Assembly (NCBI GenBank): GCA_963765585.1
Contig: CAVXXB010000010.1
Location: 124,001 to 188,000 of the forward strand
DNA from: CAVXXB01 sp963765585
GTDB taxonomy: Bacteria > Calditrichota > Calditrichia > JAJRVZ01
Length of the DNA: 64,000 bases
Reading direction: 5' to 3'
Both the position numbers and the translations under genes were made by a program. Below the pieces are notes generated by a model. That model did not search any database, was not told the DNA's origin, and saw only the letters and a program-made list of their open reading frames with translations. Of the stretch, positions 37,302 through 46,406 are shown piece by piece; positions within the stretch are counted from its first letter, which is position 1, and each line of letters opens with the position of its first letter.

Positions 37302-37617
37302 AGGTGAGCGTGAATTTAACCAATTCAGACAGAGCAGTCAACGCATGATAAAAAGAATCGGGACATTGATTTTGATTGCATTTGCTTTGAAATTATTGGT
37401 GGTCTATATTTGGTTGATGTGCTTGTGGTAGTATGAGAAAGGGATAAAAGGATAAGGGGCTAAAAAGTAGAGAATTGGAACTGGGAACTGGGAATTTGTT
37501 ATTGGTAATTAGTTATTAGTCATTGGTAATTTGTTGTTATGTATCTTGTATCTTAGCATCCAGCATCCAGCATCCTCTATCCTGTATCTTGCTTCTTGCA
37601 TCCGGTATCTAAAAACT
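37302..37617. other. Intergenic region with low-complexity repeats
   Basis: 316 bp with no gene. The promoter of the tRNA (minus strand) should be at its left end. From 37437 on it is made of repeat families: AAAGGATAAGGGGC, GGAACTGGGAACTGGGAA, TTGGTAATTAGTTATTAGTCATTGG, and CATCCAGCATCCAGCATCC with CTGTATCTTG variants. Confidence 0.55.
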
Positions 37618-38287
37618 ATGAATGATAAAATCCAACAGTCAGTCAAAAAGGTGCTTTCTGAGCTGCCGGATCATGTTACACTCGTGGCAGCTGCCAAAAC
37701 CAGAACGGTTGTGGAAGTAAAATCAGACTATTGCAGGCGGTGTGACTATTATTGGTTATAACTATGTCCAGGAAGCGGAAGCAATGTACCAGCAGATCGG
37801 GCCTGTGGTAAAATGGCATATGATTGGTCATTTACAGCGGAATAAAGTTAAGAAGGTGATATCCTTTGTGGATATGATCGAATCTATCGATTCTTTTCGT
37901 CTCGCGGAGACTGTAAATAGACTCTGTTCGGAAATTGAGAAACATTTACCTGTGTTGATTGAAGTAAACAGTGGTCGAGAATCCGGGAAGTCGGGTGTGT
38001 TACCAGAGAATGTGATAGCACTGATTCAGGAGATGAGCCGTTTAGATCATCTGAAAATAGCAGGGTTGATGACCATGGGACCATTGGCTGCAAGCGCAGA
38101 AGAAAGCCGACCATATTTTAAACTGACAAAAAATCTATTTGATAAAATCGCAAGCATGAATATTCCCGGGGTGAAAATGGAATATTTGTCCATGGGTATG
38201 AGTGATAGCTATCCGGTTGCAATTGAGGAGGGGGCAAGTCTTGTGCGGATAGGTACGGCATTATTTGGCCCGAGGAACAATAGGTGA
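37618..38287 (+). CDS. YggS/PROSC-family pyridoxal phosphate homeostasis protein (frameshifted)
   Basis: About 222 residues. N-terminus MNDKIQQSVKKVLSEL; the PLP-binding lysine lies in TLVAAAKTRT (about residue 27). After a one-base shift near 37729 the protein continues IAGGVTIIGYNYVQEA, WHMIGHLQRNKVKKV (the family's HfIG.LQ.NK motif), LIEVNSGRESGKSGV, GLMTMGPLA and YLSMGMSDSYPVAIEEGASLVRIGTALFG. These alanine-racemase-like barrels buffer PLP and are not secreted. A missing or extra base in the ATCAGACTATT stretch is the simplest cause. Confidence 0.9.
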
Positions 38288-38512
38288 TTGGCGATATGCA
38301 ATTGGCAAAATGCGAGAGGCAATGGGCGATATGATCTTTTCGCCGCAAGGATCGCGAAGTGATGCAAAGGGCGCAAAGCAATTCAATTTCTATATAATAA
38401 TTATTTTTATTATAATCATTTTCTTCGTGCCTTGGGGGTTTATATTGTTAATTAATCAGCATTAAAGAATTGTTGTATAATTTCTGATAATAAAAAATTT
38501 CAGGAGCAGGGT

Positions 38513-40087
38513 ATGAAAATCTGCCGTGTTAACCAGATGAGAGAAATGGATCAACGGGCAATTTCAGAGTATGGTATTCCACAGGAATTGCTTATGGAGA
38601 ATGCCGGTGTGGCAACCTATATTGCGATAAAGGATGTCTTTGGTCCGGATAAAAAATCTGTCACTCTGTTCTGTGGAATCGGTAACAATGGTGGCGATGG
38701 GTTAGTGGTTGCACGGAAACTAAACTCCCTCGGCTGGAATCCCGAAATTATATTACTGGGGGATGCACGTAAGTACAATGGATCGGCTAAAACCAATTTT
38801 GATATAATAACAAAAATTGGTATTAAAATTATTTCATTTGAACAAAAATCGGAAGTATATGAGTCCCTGGCAACGGCCGATTTAATCGTAGATGCGTTAC
38901 TGGGTACCGGTCTGGATCGTGAGGTCGCGGGTGATTTTCAGGAGTGCATAAACTTAATAAATGAGAGTGAAATACCGGTGATCAGTATTGATATTCCTTC
39001 GGGTATTAATGGCAATAACGCGGGGGTGATGGGTGTTGCGGTTCAATCTGATATTACGGTTACATATGGACTTCCTAAAATAGGCAATATTCTTTTTCCT
39101 GGTTATTCATATGGCGGCAAACTTTTTACAACATATATTTCATTTCCGCCTGAATTATATACCCATAGCGGTTTGAATATTCAGATAAATGAACCACAAC
39201 CACTGCCGGAACGTCCCATGGACTCACATAAGGGCAGTTGCGGTAAAGTGTTATTTATCGCCGGTTCTGCGAACTATATGGGAGCACCTTATTTTTCAGC
39301 CCTCTCATTTCTAAAGGCAGGTGGCGGATTGTCATATTTGGCCACTCCGGAAAGCGTTGCCCCTCACATCGCTACGACCGGTCAGGAGATTGTTCTTGTT
39401 CCTCTGAAATCAACGAGTACTGGTAGTCTCAGTCTTGAGAACCTGACTGATATACAGGCTGCTGCCGATCAATGTGATATGGTCGTGATTGGACCCGGAT
39501 TATCGCTCAATAGTGACACGAAGAAACTTGTTCAGATGGTTACTGCTGAGTTGGAGAAGCCTTTGTTAATTGATGGAGATGGTTTGACGGCGATTTCTGA
39601 AAATCTGCAAGTATTGCAATCCAGATCGGCTCCTACGATTCTTACACCCCATCCCGGAGAAATGAGCCGCATGGTCGATTTGCCAATTTCAGATATAGAG
39701 AATCAACGAATTGATTTGCTGATAGAAAAGGCAGCGGAGTGGAATTCAACAATCGTATTAAAGGGGGCTCATTCACAGATTGCCTCTCCGGATGGACAGA
39801 TATACATAAATTTATCCGGCAATGCCGGGATGGCCACGGCAGGGAGTGGGGATGTTTTAACAGGAACAATCGCCGCCATGTTTGGCATAGGATTTGACAT
39901 TGTTTCTGCCGTTCGCATGGGGGTGTTTATTCATGGCCTGGCTGGTGATCTTGCTGCCGAGGATACAGGTGAAGATGGTCTCGTCGCCAGTGACATCATG
40001 AATTATCTTCCGGAAGCACTTTTAAATCTGCGCAATAATTTTCTTGCAGTTGAACAGCGATATGCAGATAAAATAATGATAATATGA
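38513..40087 (+). CDS. nnr: Bifunctional NAD(P)H-hydrate repair enzyme (epimerase + ADP-dependent dehydratase)
   Basis: 524 residues. N-terminal YjeF_N epimerase (1-215: QELLMENAG, FCGIGNNGGDGLVVAR, DALLGTGLDREV) and C-terminal YjeF_C/CARKD dehydratase (225-505: HKGSCGKVLFIAGS, MVVIGPGLS, LTPHPGEMSRM, NLSGNAGMATAGSGDVLTGTI). It restores damaged NADHX and NADPHX to usable cofactor. AGGAG precedes the ATG by six bases. Normal full-length fusion. Confidence 0.95.
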   Translation: MKICRVNQMREMDQRAISEYGIPQELLMENAGVATYIAIKDVFGPDKKSVTLFCGIGNNGGDGLVVARKLNSLGWNPEIILLGDARKYNGSAKTNFDIITKIGIKIISFEQKSEVYESLATADLIVDALLGTGLDREVAGDFQECINLINESEIPVISIDIPSGINGNNAGVMGVAVQSDITVTYGLPKIGNILFPGYSYGGKLFTTYISFPPELYTHSGLNIQINEPQPLPERPMDSHKGSCGKVLFIAGSANYMGAPYFSALSFLKAGGGLSYLATPESVAPHIATTGQEIVLVPLKSTSTGSLSLENLTDIQAAADQCDMVVIGPGLSLNSDTKKLVQMVTAELEKPLLIDGDGLTAISENLQVLQSRSAPTILTPHPGEMSRMVDLPISDIENQRIDLLIEKAAEWNSTIVLKGAHSQIASPDGQIYINLSGNAGMATAGSGDVLTGTIAAMFGIGFDIVSAVRMGVFIHGLAGDLAAEDTGEDGLVASDIMNYLPEALLNLRNNFLAVEQRYADKIMII

Positions 40088-40428
40088 TTTCAATTGGTAA
40101 TTAGTAATTCGAGACTTCTGAAAAAAGAATATCTTTACGTGATCGTCATTCTGAACTTGTTTCAGAATCCCTTAGAATAGACCCTGAAATAAATTCAGGG
40201 TGACGAAGTTAAAGTATTTAATATGTTTTTCAGAAGTTTTAATTCGTTATTCGTTATTTGGAATTTGCAGATTAGAACATGGATTTTGAAAAAGCTGACT
40301 CTTAATTTACAATTTCTAATCTCTAATCCTTCTCTCTGCGCCTCTGCGAGAGGTGATTTGTCCAGGCGATATAAAATCTTCCACGGAAGTACAATGAAAA
40401 TAATTTCAATAAACCAGCGGGTAAAATT
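40088..40428. other. Intergenic region with a small inverted-repeat element
   Basis: 341 bp, no gene. It contains the element at 40114-40237, GGTAATTAGTAATTCG and ATTCGTTATTTGGAA repeats, AATCTCTAATCC, and one CTCTGCGCCTCTGCGAGAG copy near 40333. Confidence 0.55.
40114..40237. repeat. 124-bp MITE-like element with 12-bp terminal inverted repeats
   Basis: Ends ACTTCTGAAAAA (40114-40125) and TTTTTCAGAAGT (40226-40237) are perfect inverted repeats. Inside is a GTCATTCTGAACTTG / CTGAAATAAATTCAGGGTGAC palindrome pair, a family also present near 42080-42145. No coding potential. AATTCG occurs close to both outer ends, possibly a trace of target duplication. Confidence 0.5.
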
Positions 40429-41292
40429 ATGATCAGGTATTTATTTATAATTGTAATCACATTATTGGCTGTCTGTTTATTTCAGTTTTGTGCATCGGAT
40501 CCAACTATTGCGGTGATGAGTTTTAACATTCGATACGACAATCCTGATGATGGAGTTCACTCATGGGCAAACCGCAAGGATAACGTTGTTGAGCTGATAA
40601 GGCATTATAATCCGGATGTGCTGGGTCTCCAGGAAGCCTTATCCGGACAAATAACTTATCTAAATGATCATTTGCCAGATTATCACTGGATTGGCGTTGG
40701 CCGGGATGATGGTGAAACAGCCGGGGAATACTCACCGGTTTTTTGTAAAAAGGACCGGTTTGAATTAATAAAATCTGACTATTTCTGGCTGTCTGAAACA
40801 CCAGAGCAAGCTGGTTCAATGGGATGGGATGCGGCATGTCCCAGAATTGTCACCTGGGTACACCTCATAGACAAAAACACAGCAAAGAATCTGTTCATCT
40901 TTAATACACATTTTGATCATCTCGGCAAGAATGCAAGAATTAACAGCGCACAATATCTACGTACTTTCGTCAATCAGACTGCCGGTGATCATTATTCTAT
41001 CATTATGGGAGATTTTAACGCGAATGATTCCAGCAAAGTGTACCAGATTCTAACCGGTGATAACATGCGACCACTCGCAGATACAAAGAAAATATCTGCT
41101 TCTGGGCATGTGGGTCCGGAATGGACGTTTCAGGGATTTAGTAAAGATGTGGAAAAAAAGAAACTGGACTATATTTTTGTTGGTGGGAATATAAAAGTAA
41201 ATCATCACGAATATATTCAAAATCCGGAATTTGGAGAATATCCCTCTGATCATTTACCCGTATTTATAGAAATAGAAGTAGTTCAAAAATAA
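40429..41292 (+). CDS. Endonuclease/exonuclease/phosphatase-family lipoprotein
   Basis: 287 residues: signal peptide ending in a lipobox-like FQFC (about residue 21), then a full EEP domain: MSFNIRYDNP, VLGLQEA, FNTHFDHLGKNAR, IIMGDFNAN and a final SDHLPVF, supplying the Asn, Glu, His and Asp metal and catalytic residues. Exported EEP proteins of this length are usually phosphodiesterases or phosphatases for nucleotides or inositol phosphates. The substrate cannot be told. Start at ATG 40429; the ribosome site is weak. Confidence 0.85.
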   Translation: MIRYLFIIVITLLAVCLFQFCASDPTIAVMSFNIRYDNPDDGVHSWANRKDNVVELIRHYNPDVLGLQEALSGQITYLNDHLPDYHWIGVGRDDGETAGEYSPVFCKKDRFELIKSDYFWLSETPEQAGSMGWDAACPRIVTWVHLIDKNTAKNLFIFNTHFDHLGKNARINSAQYLRTFVNQTAGDHYSIIMGDFNANDSSKVYQILTGDNMRPLADTKKISASGHVGPEWTFQGFSKDVEKKKLDYIFVGGNIKVNHHEYIQNPEFGEYPSDHLPVFIEIEVVQK

Positions 41293-41459
41293 ATGAATTT
41301 TCCAAAGATTTACACAGGAATATATAACCCTTTACTCATTCAAAACCACTAAGTCACAAAGACACAAAGTTATAATAAATAATAGGTAGTCAGAAATAAA
41401 TATAATTTTATTATTCTTTTTTCTTCGCGTCTTCGAGTCTTTGTGATAAATTTATCCGG

Positions 41460-41960
41460 TTACAGTGCGCCGCCTGCGCCTGATTCCCGTGTTTTGCTGC
41501 GCTCGATTGACTGTAATGCCAGATATCGGTCGCCAAATTTAGCCAGATTATCTAATTCCGTATCATATTGATCAAAGTGCGTTTCTTCATCTACAACCAG
41601 GCTTTCAAATAGTTGTTTGGATACCGAATCGGCATTTGCTGAACATTCATTGGCCCATTGATTATAGTCTTTGGCGCTGCTTTCTTCCATACCTGTTGCC
41701 GTCTCCAGCATCTCCTTTACATCATGGATATGTTTTACCGGGTCGGCTGCGACCAGGTTAACTTCACCTTTTAAAAACAAAATGCGTTCGGCTAATTTTT
41801 CAATATGGATCATTTCTTCGATGGCGGTCCGTTTAAACAACCCGGCAAGCAGGTCAAAACCCTGATCGTCACAGTGAAAGTGAAAGTACATATATTGGTG
41901 AACAGCCGCTAACTCATCTGCAACGGCTTTATTTAATAAATCAATGCTCTTCTTGTGCAT
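41460..41960 (-). CDS. bfr: Bacterioferritin
   Basis: 166 residues, four-helix ferritin-like protein. Ferroxidase ligands lie in NKAVADELAAVHQY (E), AIEEMIHIEKLAERILFL (E, E..H) and VVDEETHFDQYD (E..H). The Met of EEMIH is where bacterioferritin binds its haem between subunits. It stores iron and detoxifies Fe2+ with peroxide, sensible in a cell that makes so much haem. AAGGAG lies six bases before the ATG. Confidence 0.9.
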   Translation of the reverse strand: MHKKSIDLLNKAVADELAAVHQYMYFHFHCDDQGFDLLAGLFKRTAIEEMIHIEKLAERILFLKGEVNLVAADPVKHIHDVKEMLETATGMEESSAKDYNQWANECSANADSVSKQLFESLVVDEETHFDQYDTELDNLAKFGDRYLALQSIERSKTRESGAGGAL

Positions 41961-42278
41961 TCCCGTCTCCTTATAACGATAATATACTATTAGAGAAAAC
42001 TATAAAAATTTCTCAAAAATTTCAATTCTTACAATATTAAATATTAAACGCAGCGGTCTGAGACCGTTCTCTACATTTTACCGTCATCCTGAACTCGTTT
42101 CAGGATCTATTTTAATGCGTTGAGATTCCGAAACAAGTTCGGAATGACCCAAAACGTATGTAATGCAGAATCCAAAATCCAAATTCCAAATAACGAGTAA
42201 CAAATTACTAATCTCTCATTTCAATTTCTAATTATTTATCCTGCAACTTATTATCTTTATGGCGTATATGAACCTTAG
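41961..42278. other. Intergenic region with palindromic repeats
   Basis: 318 bp, no gene. It contains one GCGGTCTGAGACCGTTC module (about 42054-42071), GTCATCCTGAACTCGTTTCAGG with its partner CCGAAACAAGTTCGGAATGAC, and AATTTCTAATTATT / ATCTCTCATTTC low-complexity DNA. Confidence 0.55.
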
Positions 42279-43109
42279 TTAATATTTTTCCGGTACAAAG
42301 TTTTGATCAGTGATTGGTGGCCGGATATATCCCTCGCGCTCTGTTCTTGGGGGAAGTTTAATTTTGGGATAATCGACTTTCTTGTATGGGATCATACTTA
42401 TCAAGTGGCTGATGCAGTTCAGTCGTAACCGCCGTTTATCATCTGCTTCGACCACATACCATGGTGCCTGTTTGATATCGGTATACGAGAACATTTCATC
42501 TTTGGCTTTTGAGTATTCTTCCCAGCGGCTGCGCGACTCTAAATCCATTTCTGATAATTTCCATCTTTTGGTGGGATCATCCATACGATCCTGAAAACGC
42601 TTTTCCTGTTCTTCGTCACTTACCGAAAACCAGTATTTTATCAAAATAATGCCGTCACGAACCAGCATCCGTTCGAATTCCGGACATGATCGCAAAAACT
42701 CCAGATATTCCTCGTCCGAACAGAAACCCATCACACGCTCCACACCGGCCCGGTTATACCAGCTGCGGTCAAAAAGTAATATTTCACCGGCGGAGGGTAG
42801 TTGCGCCACGTATCTTTGAAAATACCATTGGGTTTTTTCTTTCTCAGTCGGCACACCAAGTGCCACTACCCGACAAATTCTGGGATTCAAACGTTGGAGA
42901 ATACGTTTTATTACACCTCCTTTTCCGGCCGCATCGCGACCTTCAAAGATAACGATAATTCTTAAACCGGCTTTTTTAACCCATTCCTGGATATTTACCA
43001 GCTCTTCCTGCAGATGGCGTAATTCTTTTTCGTAAAGATGCTTGTCCAGTCTCTCATTGGTTGTTTCAGAATCAGACCGGTCTGAATTATTTTTTTTCTT
43101 TTTACCCAT
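42279..43109 (-). CDS. ppk2: Polyphosphate kinase 2
   Basis: 276 residues with the PPK2 kinase core: Walker A IVIFEGRDAAGKGGVI (about 52-67), the DRSWYNRAGVERVMGFC lid/Walker B (about 112-128) and KYWFSVSDEEQ..RF. It transfers phosphate between polyphosphate and nucleoside diphosphates. Highly charged start (MGKKKKNNSDRSDSETTNE), cytoplasmic. Length and single domain fit class I PPK2. GGGGG lies just upstream of the ATG. Confidence 0.93.
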   Translation of the reverse strand: MGKKKKNNSDRSDSETTNERLDKHLYEKELRHLQEELVNIQEWVKKAGLRIIVIFEGRDAAGKGGVIKRILQRLNPRICRVVALGVPTEKEKTQWYFQRYVAQLPSAGEILLFDRSWYNRAGVERVMGFCSDEEYLEFLRSCPEFERMLVRDGIILIKYWFSVSDEEQEKRFQDRMDDPTKRWKLSEMDLESRSRWEEYSKAKDEMFSYTDIKQAPWYVVEADDKRRLRLNCISHLISMIPYKKVDYPKIKLPPRTEREGYIRPPITDQNFVPEKY

Positions 43110-43571
43110 GATACCCCCGGTTATTTCAATAAATCCTGTGCAAAGAGGCTGATAATTAAAATTAGAAATTAGGGATTAGGAATTAGAGATGGTTGTATGC
43201 AATTGGCGATAGGCGATGGGCAGTATACAATTGCACTTAACAATATTTCAGTTCCCAATTCCAAATATCTATAAGATAAATTAAACAATCTAAAATCAAA
43301 TTGCATTTAATATCTGGTTAAATTAATATCCCTGATGAATTTTTATATTTATGCATCCCAAATTAAAAATATTCAATATTTCAATGATCTGATTTTGAGC
43401 CACAGAGAGTACAGAGTATAATTGTTACATATTGAAAATTTGGATTTTAAAGTTACATATTAAACGGACTACATTATTCACTCACATCAATAAAATTTAA
43501 ATCTCGTCCGGAAATTTTTTCCGGACAAGGTCCTTTTCACAATAAAAAAATACGCTTCGGGGGATTATTAC
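43110..43571. other. Intergenic region upstream of the dipeptidase gene
   Basis: 462 bp, no gene. Low-complexity repeats at 43155-43260 (AATTAGAAATTAGGGATTAGG; CAATTGGCGATAGGCGATGGGC) and AT-rich unique DNA after that. A hairpin at 43506-43526 (GTCCGGAAA / TTTCCGGAC) lies about 45 bp before the start codon and could shape the leader. CACAGAGAGTACAGAG near 43400 belongs to another dispersed family. Confidence 0.5.
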
Positions 43572-44759
43572 ATGAAAAACTTTTTATCAATAATACTCTT
43601 AGTAGGTTTTATCCTAACCGCATGTTCCAATGATGCGGATCTGAAAAGTCAGGCTGAGCAACTGGCTCAGAATACGATCATCATTGACACGCATATTGAT
43701 CTGCCATACCGGTTACGAATGAGCAATGAGGACATCACAAAAGAGACAAAAGGGAATTTCGATTATATCAAAGCGATTAAGGGTGGATTGAACGTACCCT
43801 TTTTGGCAATTTATATTCCGGCACAGAAACAGCAAGCGGGAATGGCAAAATCACTGGCAGATTCGTTGATAGATCTGGTTGAAGGAATCACAGAAAAATG
43901 GCCGGAGAAATTTGTAATGGCTTCTTCGACTGAAGACGTAAGAAATCAATTTTCAACTACCCGGATTTCATTGGCAATGGGTATTGAAAATGGCGCGGCC
44001 ATTGAAAATGATCTGAAAAATGTGAAATACTTTTATGATCGCGGTATCCGATATATCACACTAACTCATGGAAAAAGTAACCAGATTTGTGATTCTTCCT
44101 ATGATCCGGATATAAAATGGAATGGGTTAAGTCCGTTTGGCAGAGATGTGGTAAGAGAAATGAATCGTATAGGAATTATGGTGGATATCTCTCATGTCAC
44201 AGATAGTACATTTTATCAGGTGATTGAAATATCTAAAGCACCGGTGATTGCATCGCATTCGGCCTGTCGAAAATTTACGCCGGGATGGGAACGCAATATG
44301 AGCGATGATATGATTAAAACAATGGCTGCCAGGGGTGGTGTAATTCAGATGAATTTTGGATCGTCCTTTATAAATGATGCATACCGACAGAATGCTGATC
44401 CACTCTGGAAGTACATCGAAGATAATAATATGAAATTCAGCGATCCGGCCACGCATGCGTATATCAAAAAATATAATGAAGAACATCCAATGGATTTTGC
44501 AGATATTACCGAGGTAGTCGCCCATATTGATCACGTAGTACAAATTGCCGGAATTGATCATGTGGGCCTGGGATCTGATTTTGATGGCTTGGGAGACACC
44601 CTTCCCACCGGTCTGAAAGATGCCTCTGATTTCCCAAATTTAATATATGAATTGCTGAAGAAAGGGTATTCACAAAAAGATATTCAAAAGATATGTTCGG
44701 GAAATTTATTGCGTGTCTGGGCACAGGTGGAGCAGATTGCATCTGAAGGGAATATGTAA
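43572..44759 (+). CDS. Membrane dipeptidase (M19 family) lipoprotein
   Basis: 395 residues, signal peptide with lipobox LTAC (about residue 18). M19 zinc motifs: IIDTHIDLPYRL (HxD), AMGIENGAAI with the bridging Glu, MVDISHVTDSTF, VIASHSACR and HVGLGSDFDGLGDTLP. These enzymes cleave dipeptides, including D-amino acid forms, in the envelope. Full length. GGGGGA stands before the ATG. Isolated gene between repeat-rich gaps. Confidence 0.92.
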   Translation: MKNFLSIILLVGFILTACSNDADLKSQAEQLAQNTIIIDTHIDLPYRLRMSNEDITKETKGNFDYIKAIKGGLNVPFLAIYIPAQKQQAGMAKSLADSLIDLVEGITEKWPEKFVMASSTEDVRNQFSTTRISLAMGIENGAAIENDLKNVKYFYDRGIRYITLTHGKSNQICDSSYDPDIKWNGLSPFGRDVVREMNRIGIMVDISHVTDSTFYQVIEISKAPVIASHSACRKFTPGWERNMSDDMIKTMAARGGVIQMNFGSSFINDAYRQNADPLWKYIEDNNMKFSDPATHAYIKKYNEEHPMDFADITEVVAHIDHVVQIAGIDHVGLGSDFDGLGDTLPTGLKDASDFPNLIYELLKKGYSQKDIQKICSGNLLRVWAQVEQIASEGNM

Positions 44760-45189
44760 TAAGGTACAAGGTTCAAGGAACAAGGATTGAAGAGTGAAAA
44801 CGAAATAATGAAATAAAGTCCCTAAGTCCCTTTGAACAGGCACAAAGGCACAGAGTACTTTTCACTTCGAAATTCAACATTCGATATTTTTACTTTCAAA
44901 AGTCCCTAAGTGCCTGAGTCCCTAAGTCCCTTTGAACAGGCACAAAGGCAAAGAGTACTTTTCACTTCGAAATTCAACATTCGATATTTTTACTTTCAAA
45001 AGTCCCTAAGCAGCCTGAGTCTCCTGAGTCCCAAATAATTTGGCGTTCTTAGTTTTTGCATTGCAATCTTTGCGGTTAAAAAAATATCCCCAAAGCAGGT
45101 GCCCCGGCTAAAAGGTTCTTTCAGAATGACAATTTAGGTGTCATATTTATAGCATCCAGCATCTTGTATCCGGTTTCTTGCCTCCTGCC
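44760..45189. other. Intergenic region with a tandem duplication
   Basis: 430 bp, no gene. Two nearly identical 100-bp units (see 44821-45020), then a CCTGAGTCTCCTGAGTCCC run, a GCAATCTTTGCGGTTAAAA end of another repeat (about 45060-45082) and CATCCAGCATCTTGTATCC (45153-45171). Confidence 0.6.
44821..45020. repeat. 100-bp tandem duplication
   Basis: From CCTAAGTCCCTTTGAACAGG at 44821 the sequence repeats at exactly 100 bp (44921), with one change in the first half (GGCACAGAG versus GGCAAAGAG). The unit includes CCCTAAG/CCTGAG elements of the dispersed family and ACTTCGAAATTCAACATTCG. Confidence 0.8.
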
Positions 45190-45663
45190 TTACTGATCCT
45201 CATATTCCACAGTAGTATTCTCCAGTACTACCAGTTCAACCCCCGCCCTGGAAAACAACTCCCGGCTCTCGCTTGCGGCGTGGTACATCTTCTTTGCAAC
45301 TACTTTTGTAATTCCACTGCTGACAATCAGCATGGCACAAATGCGACAAGGCTCCATTGAACAATACAGAGTGGTACCTTGTAATGGAATGCCATATCGT
45401 GCGGCCTGGCAAATCGCATTCTGTTCGGCGTGAATGGTGCGCATACAATGTTGACGAACGGTACCATCCTCATCAATTACTTTTTTCATCAGATGGCCCG
45501 CTTCTGAACAGTGTGGAAATCCCGGCGGTGATCCCACATATCCCGTACATAAAATTCTGCGATCTTTTACAATAATACAGCCACTCATACCACGATCACA
45601 AGTGGCACGCTTGGCCACTTCATCTACTAACTTTATAAAATATTCATCCCAGCTGGGTCGCAT
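45190..45663 (-). CDS. dCMP deaminase family protein
   Basis: 157 residues with the zinc deaminase signature: TIHAEQNAICQAA (HAE) and MEPCRICAMLIVSSGI (PCxxC), plus GYVGSPPGFPHCSEAGH, the extra loop of ComEB/dCMP deaminases. It converts dCMP to dUMP for thymidylate synthesis. AGGA precedes the ATG. ComEB-type proteins can also be linked to competence, but no com genes are nearby. Confidence 0.92.
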   Translation of the reverse strand: MRPSWDEYFIKLVDEVAKRATCDRGMSGCIIVKDRRILCTGYVGSPPGFPHCSEAGHLMKKVIDEDGTVRQHCMRTIHAEQNAICQAARYGIPLQGTTLYCSMEPCRICAMLIVSSGITKVVAKKMYHAASESRELFSRAGVELVVLENTTVEYEDQ

Positions 45664-45840
45664 GTTTTAAATCCTGTTATTATGTGTAATACTTCATTTT
45701 ATATAATTTCTTGCAGAGAGGCAAAAGCAAGAGAAATAGTAATTCGGAACCGGTGATTTTTGCTCTTTATTACTAATTACAAATTACCAATTACTAATCC
45801 CAATTTCCAATTCTTATGCTATTCCAGGGATCAAAAATAA

Positions 45841-45869
45841 TTGACTATGAGGATTTTATTAATTATATA
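45841..45869 (+). promoter_or_regulatory. Possible sigma70-type promoter for the DoxX remnant
   Basis: TTGACT (45841-45846), 17 bases, TATATA (45864-45869); a start about 50 bp before the ATG at 45927. It looks intact although the gene behind it is broken. Confidence 0.45.
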
Positions 45870-45926
45870 TAATTTGATTGTTCGCTAGTTGAACAAACCA
45901 TTCCGCCTCTCTACCCGGAGTTTATC

Positions 45927-46064
45927 ATGAACGAGCTCAAACTACCTGACAAATTTAATAAACAAGTGGCTTCTGTTGTCATCTTAAGAATTTTTATTGG
46001 ATGGCATTTATTATATGAGGGCCTAATCAAACTAAATATGCCATTGGCAAAAGTGTTTCTGTGA
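45927..46064 (+). pseudogene. 5' remnant of a DoxX-family gene
   Basis: 45 codons: MNELKLPDKFNKQVASVV then ILRIFIGWHLLYEGLIKL, the first membrane helix of DoxX-type proteins ('LR..IGWHFLYEGL.KL'). A full DoxX protein has about 130-350 residues and three or more further helices, all missing. The reading frame ends at a stop soon after the join to an unrelated gene end. CCCGGAG stands before the ATG. Confidence 0.65.
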
Positions 46065-46291
46065 AAGGTGTTTGGGATATGGAAGGGAATCATCTCCGGT
46101 TTAGTTTAGAAAAATGTTTACAAATATCAATGGAATCGGGTTATCATGGATTTTGGGGAATCGAATCGGTTGTCAGAAGCGGGGAACGCGATTCATTGGA
46201 TAAACTAAGTAATGATGAAAAGAAAAAACTCGATTGGCAAGCCGTGCGCTGGACAAAAGCGGTAATCGATTCGCTGGTTTTTGGCAATTAA
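46022..46291 (+). pseudogene. 3' remnant of a sugar phosphate isomerase/epimerase gene
   Basis: Out of frame with the DoxX part, about 80 residues read AIGKSVSVKGVWDMEGNHLR ... KCLQISMESGYHGFWGIESVV ... DWQAVRWTKAVIDSLVFGN. This matches the last strands and helices of xylose-isomerase-like TIM-barrel proteins (AKS..FD..G; GY.G..GIE; C-terminal helix). The first two thirds are absent. A deletion between a DoxX gene and this gene, or a misjoined assembly, would produce the arrangement. Confidence 0.6.
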
Positions 46292-46406
46292 GGCTGAGTC
46301 TTAAATCGGTGTAATTTTTTTCTCGCAGAGACGCGGAGACGCAGAGATTAGAAGTCAGTAATTAGTAATTCGTTATTTGGAAATAATAATTTTTAAGGGG
46401 GATCTA

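Noticed and set aside
37531..37617. N-terminal extension of YggS
   Set aside because: This part translates the CATCCAGCATCC repeat; the family's normal N-terminus starts at the ATG at 37618.
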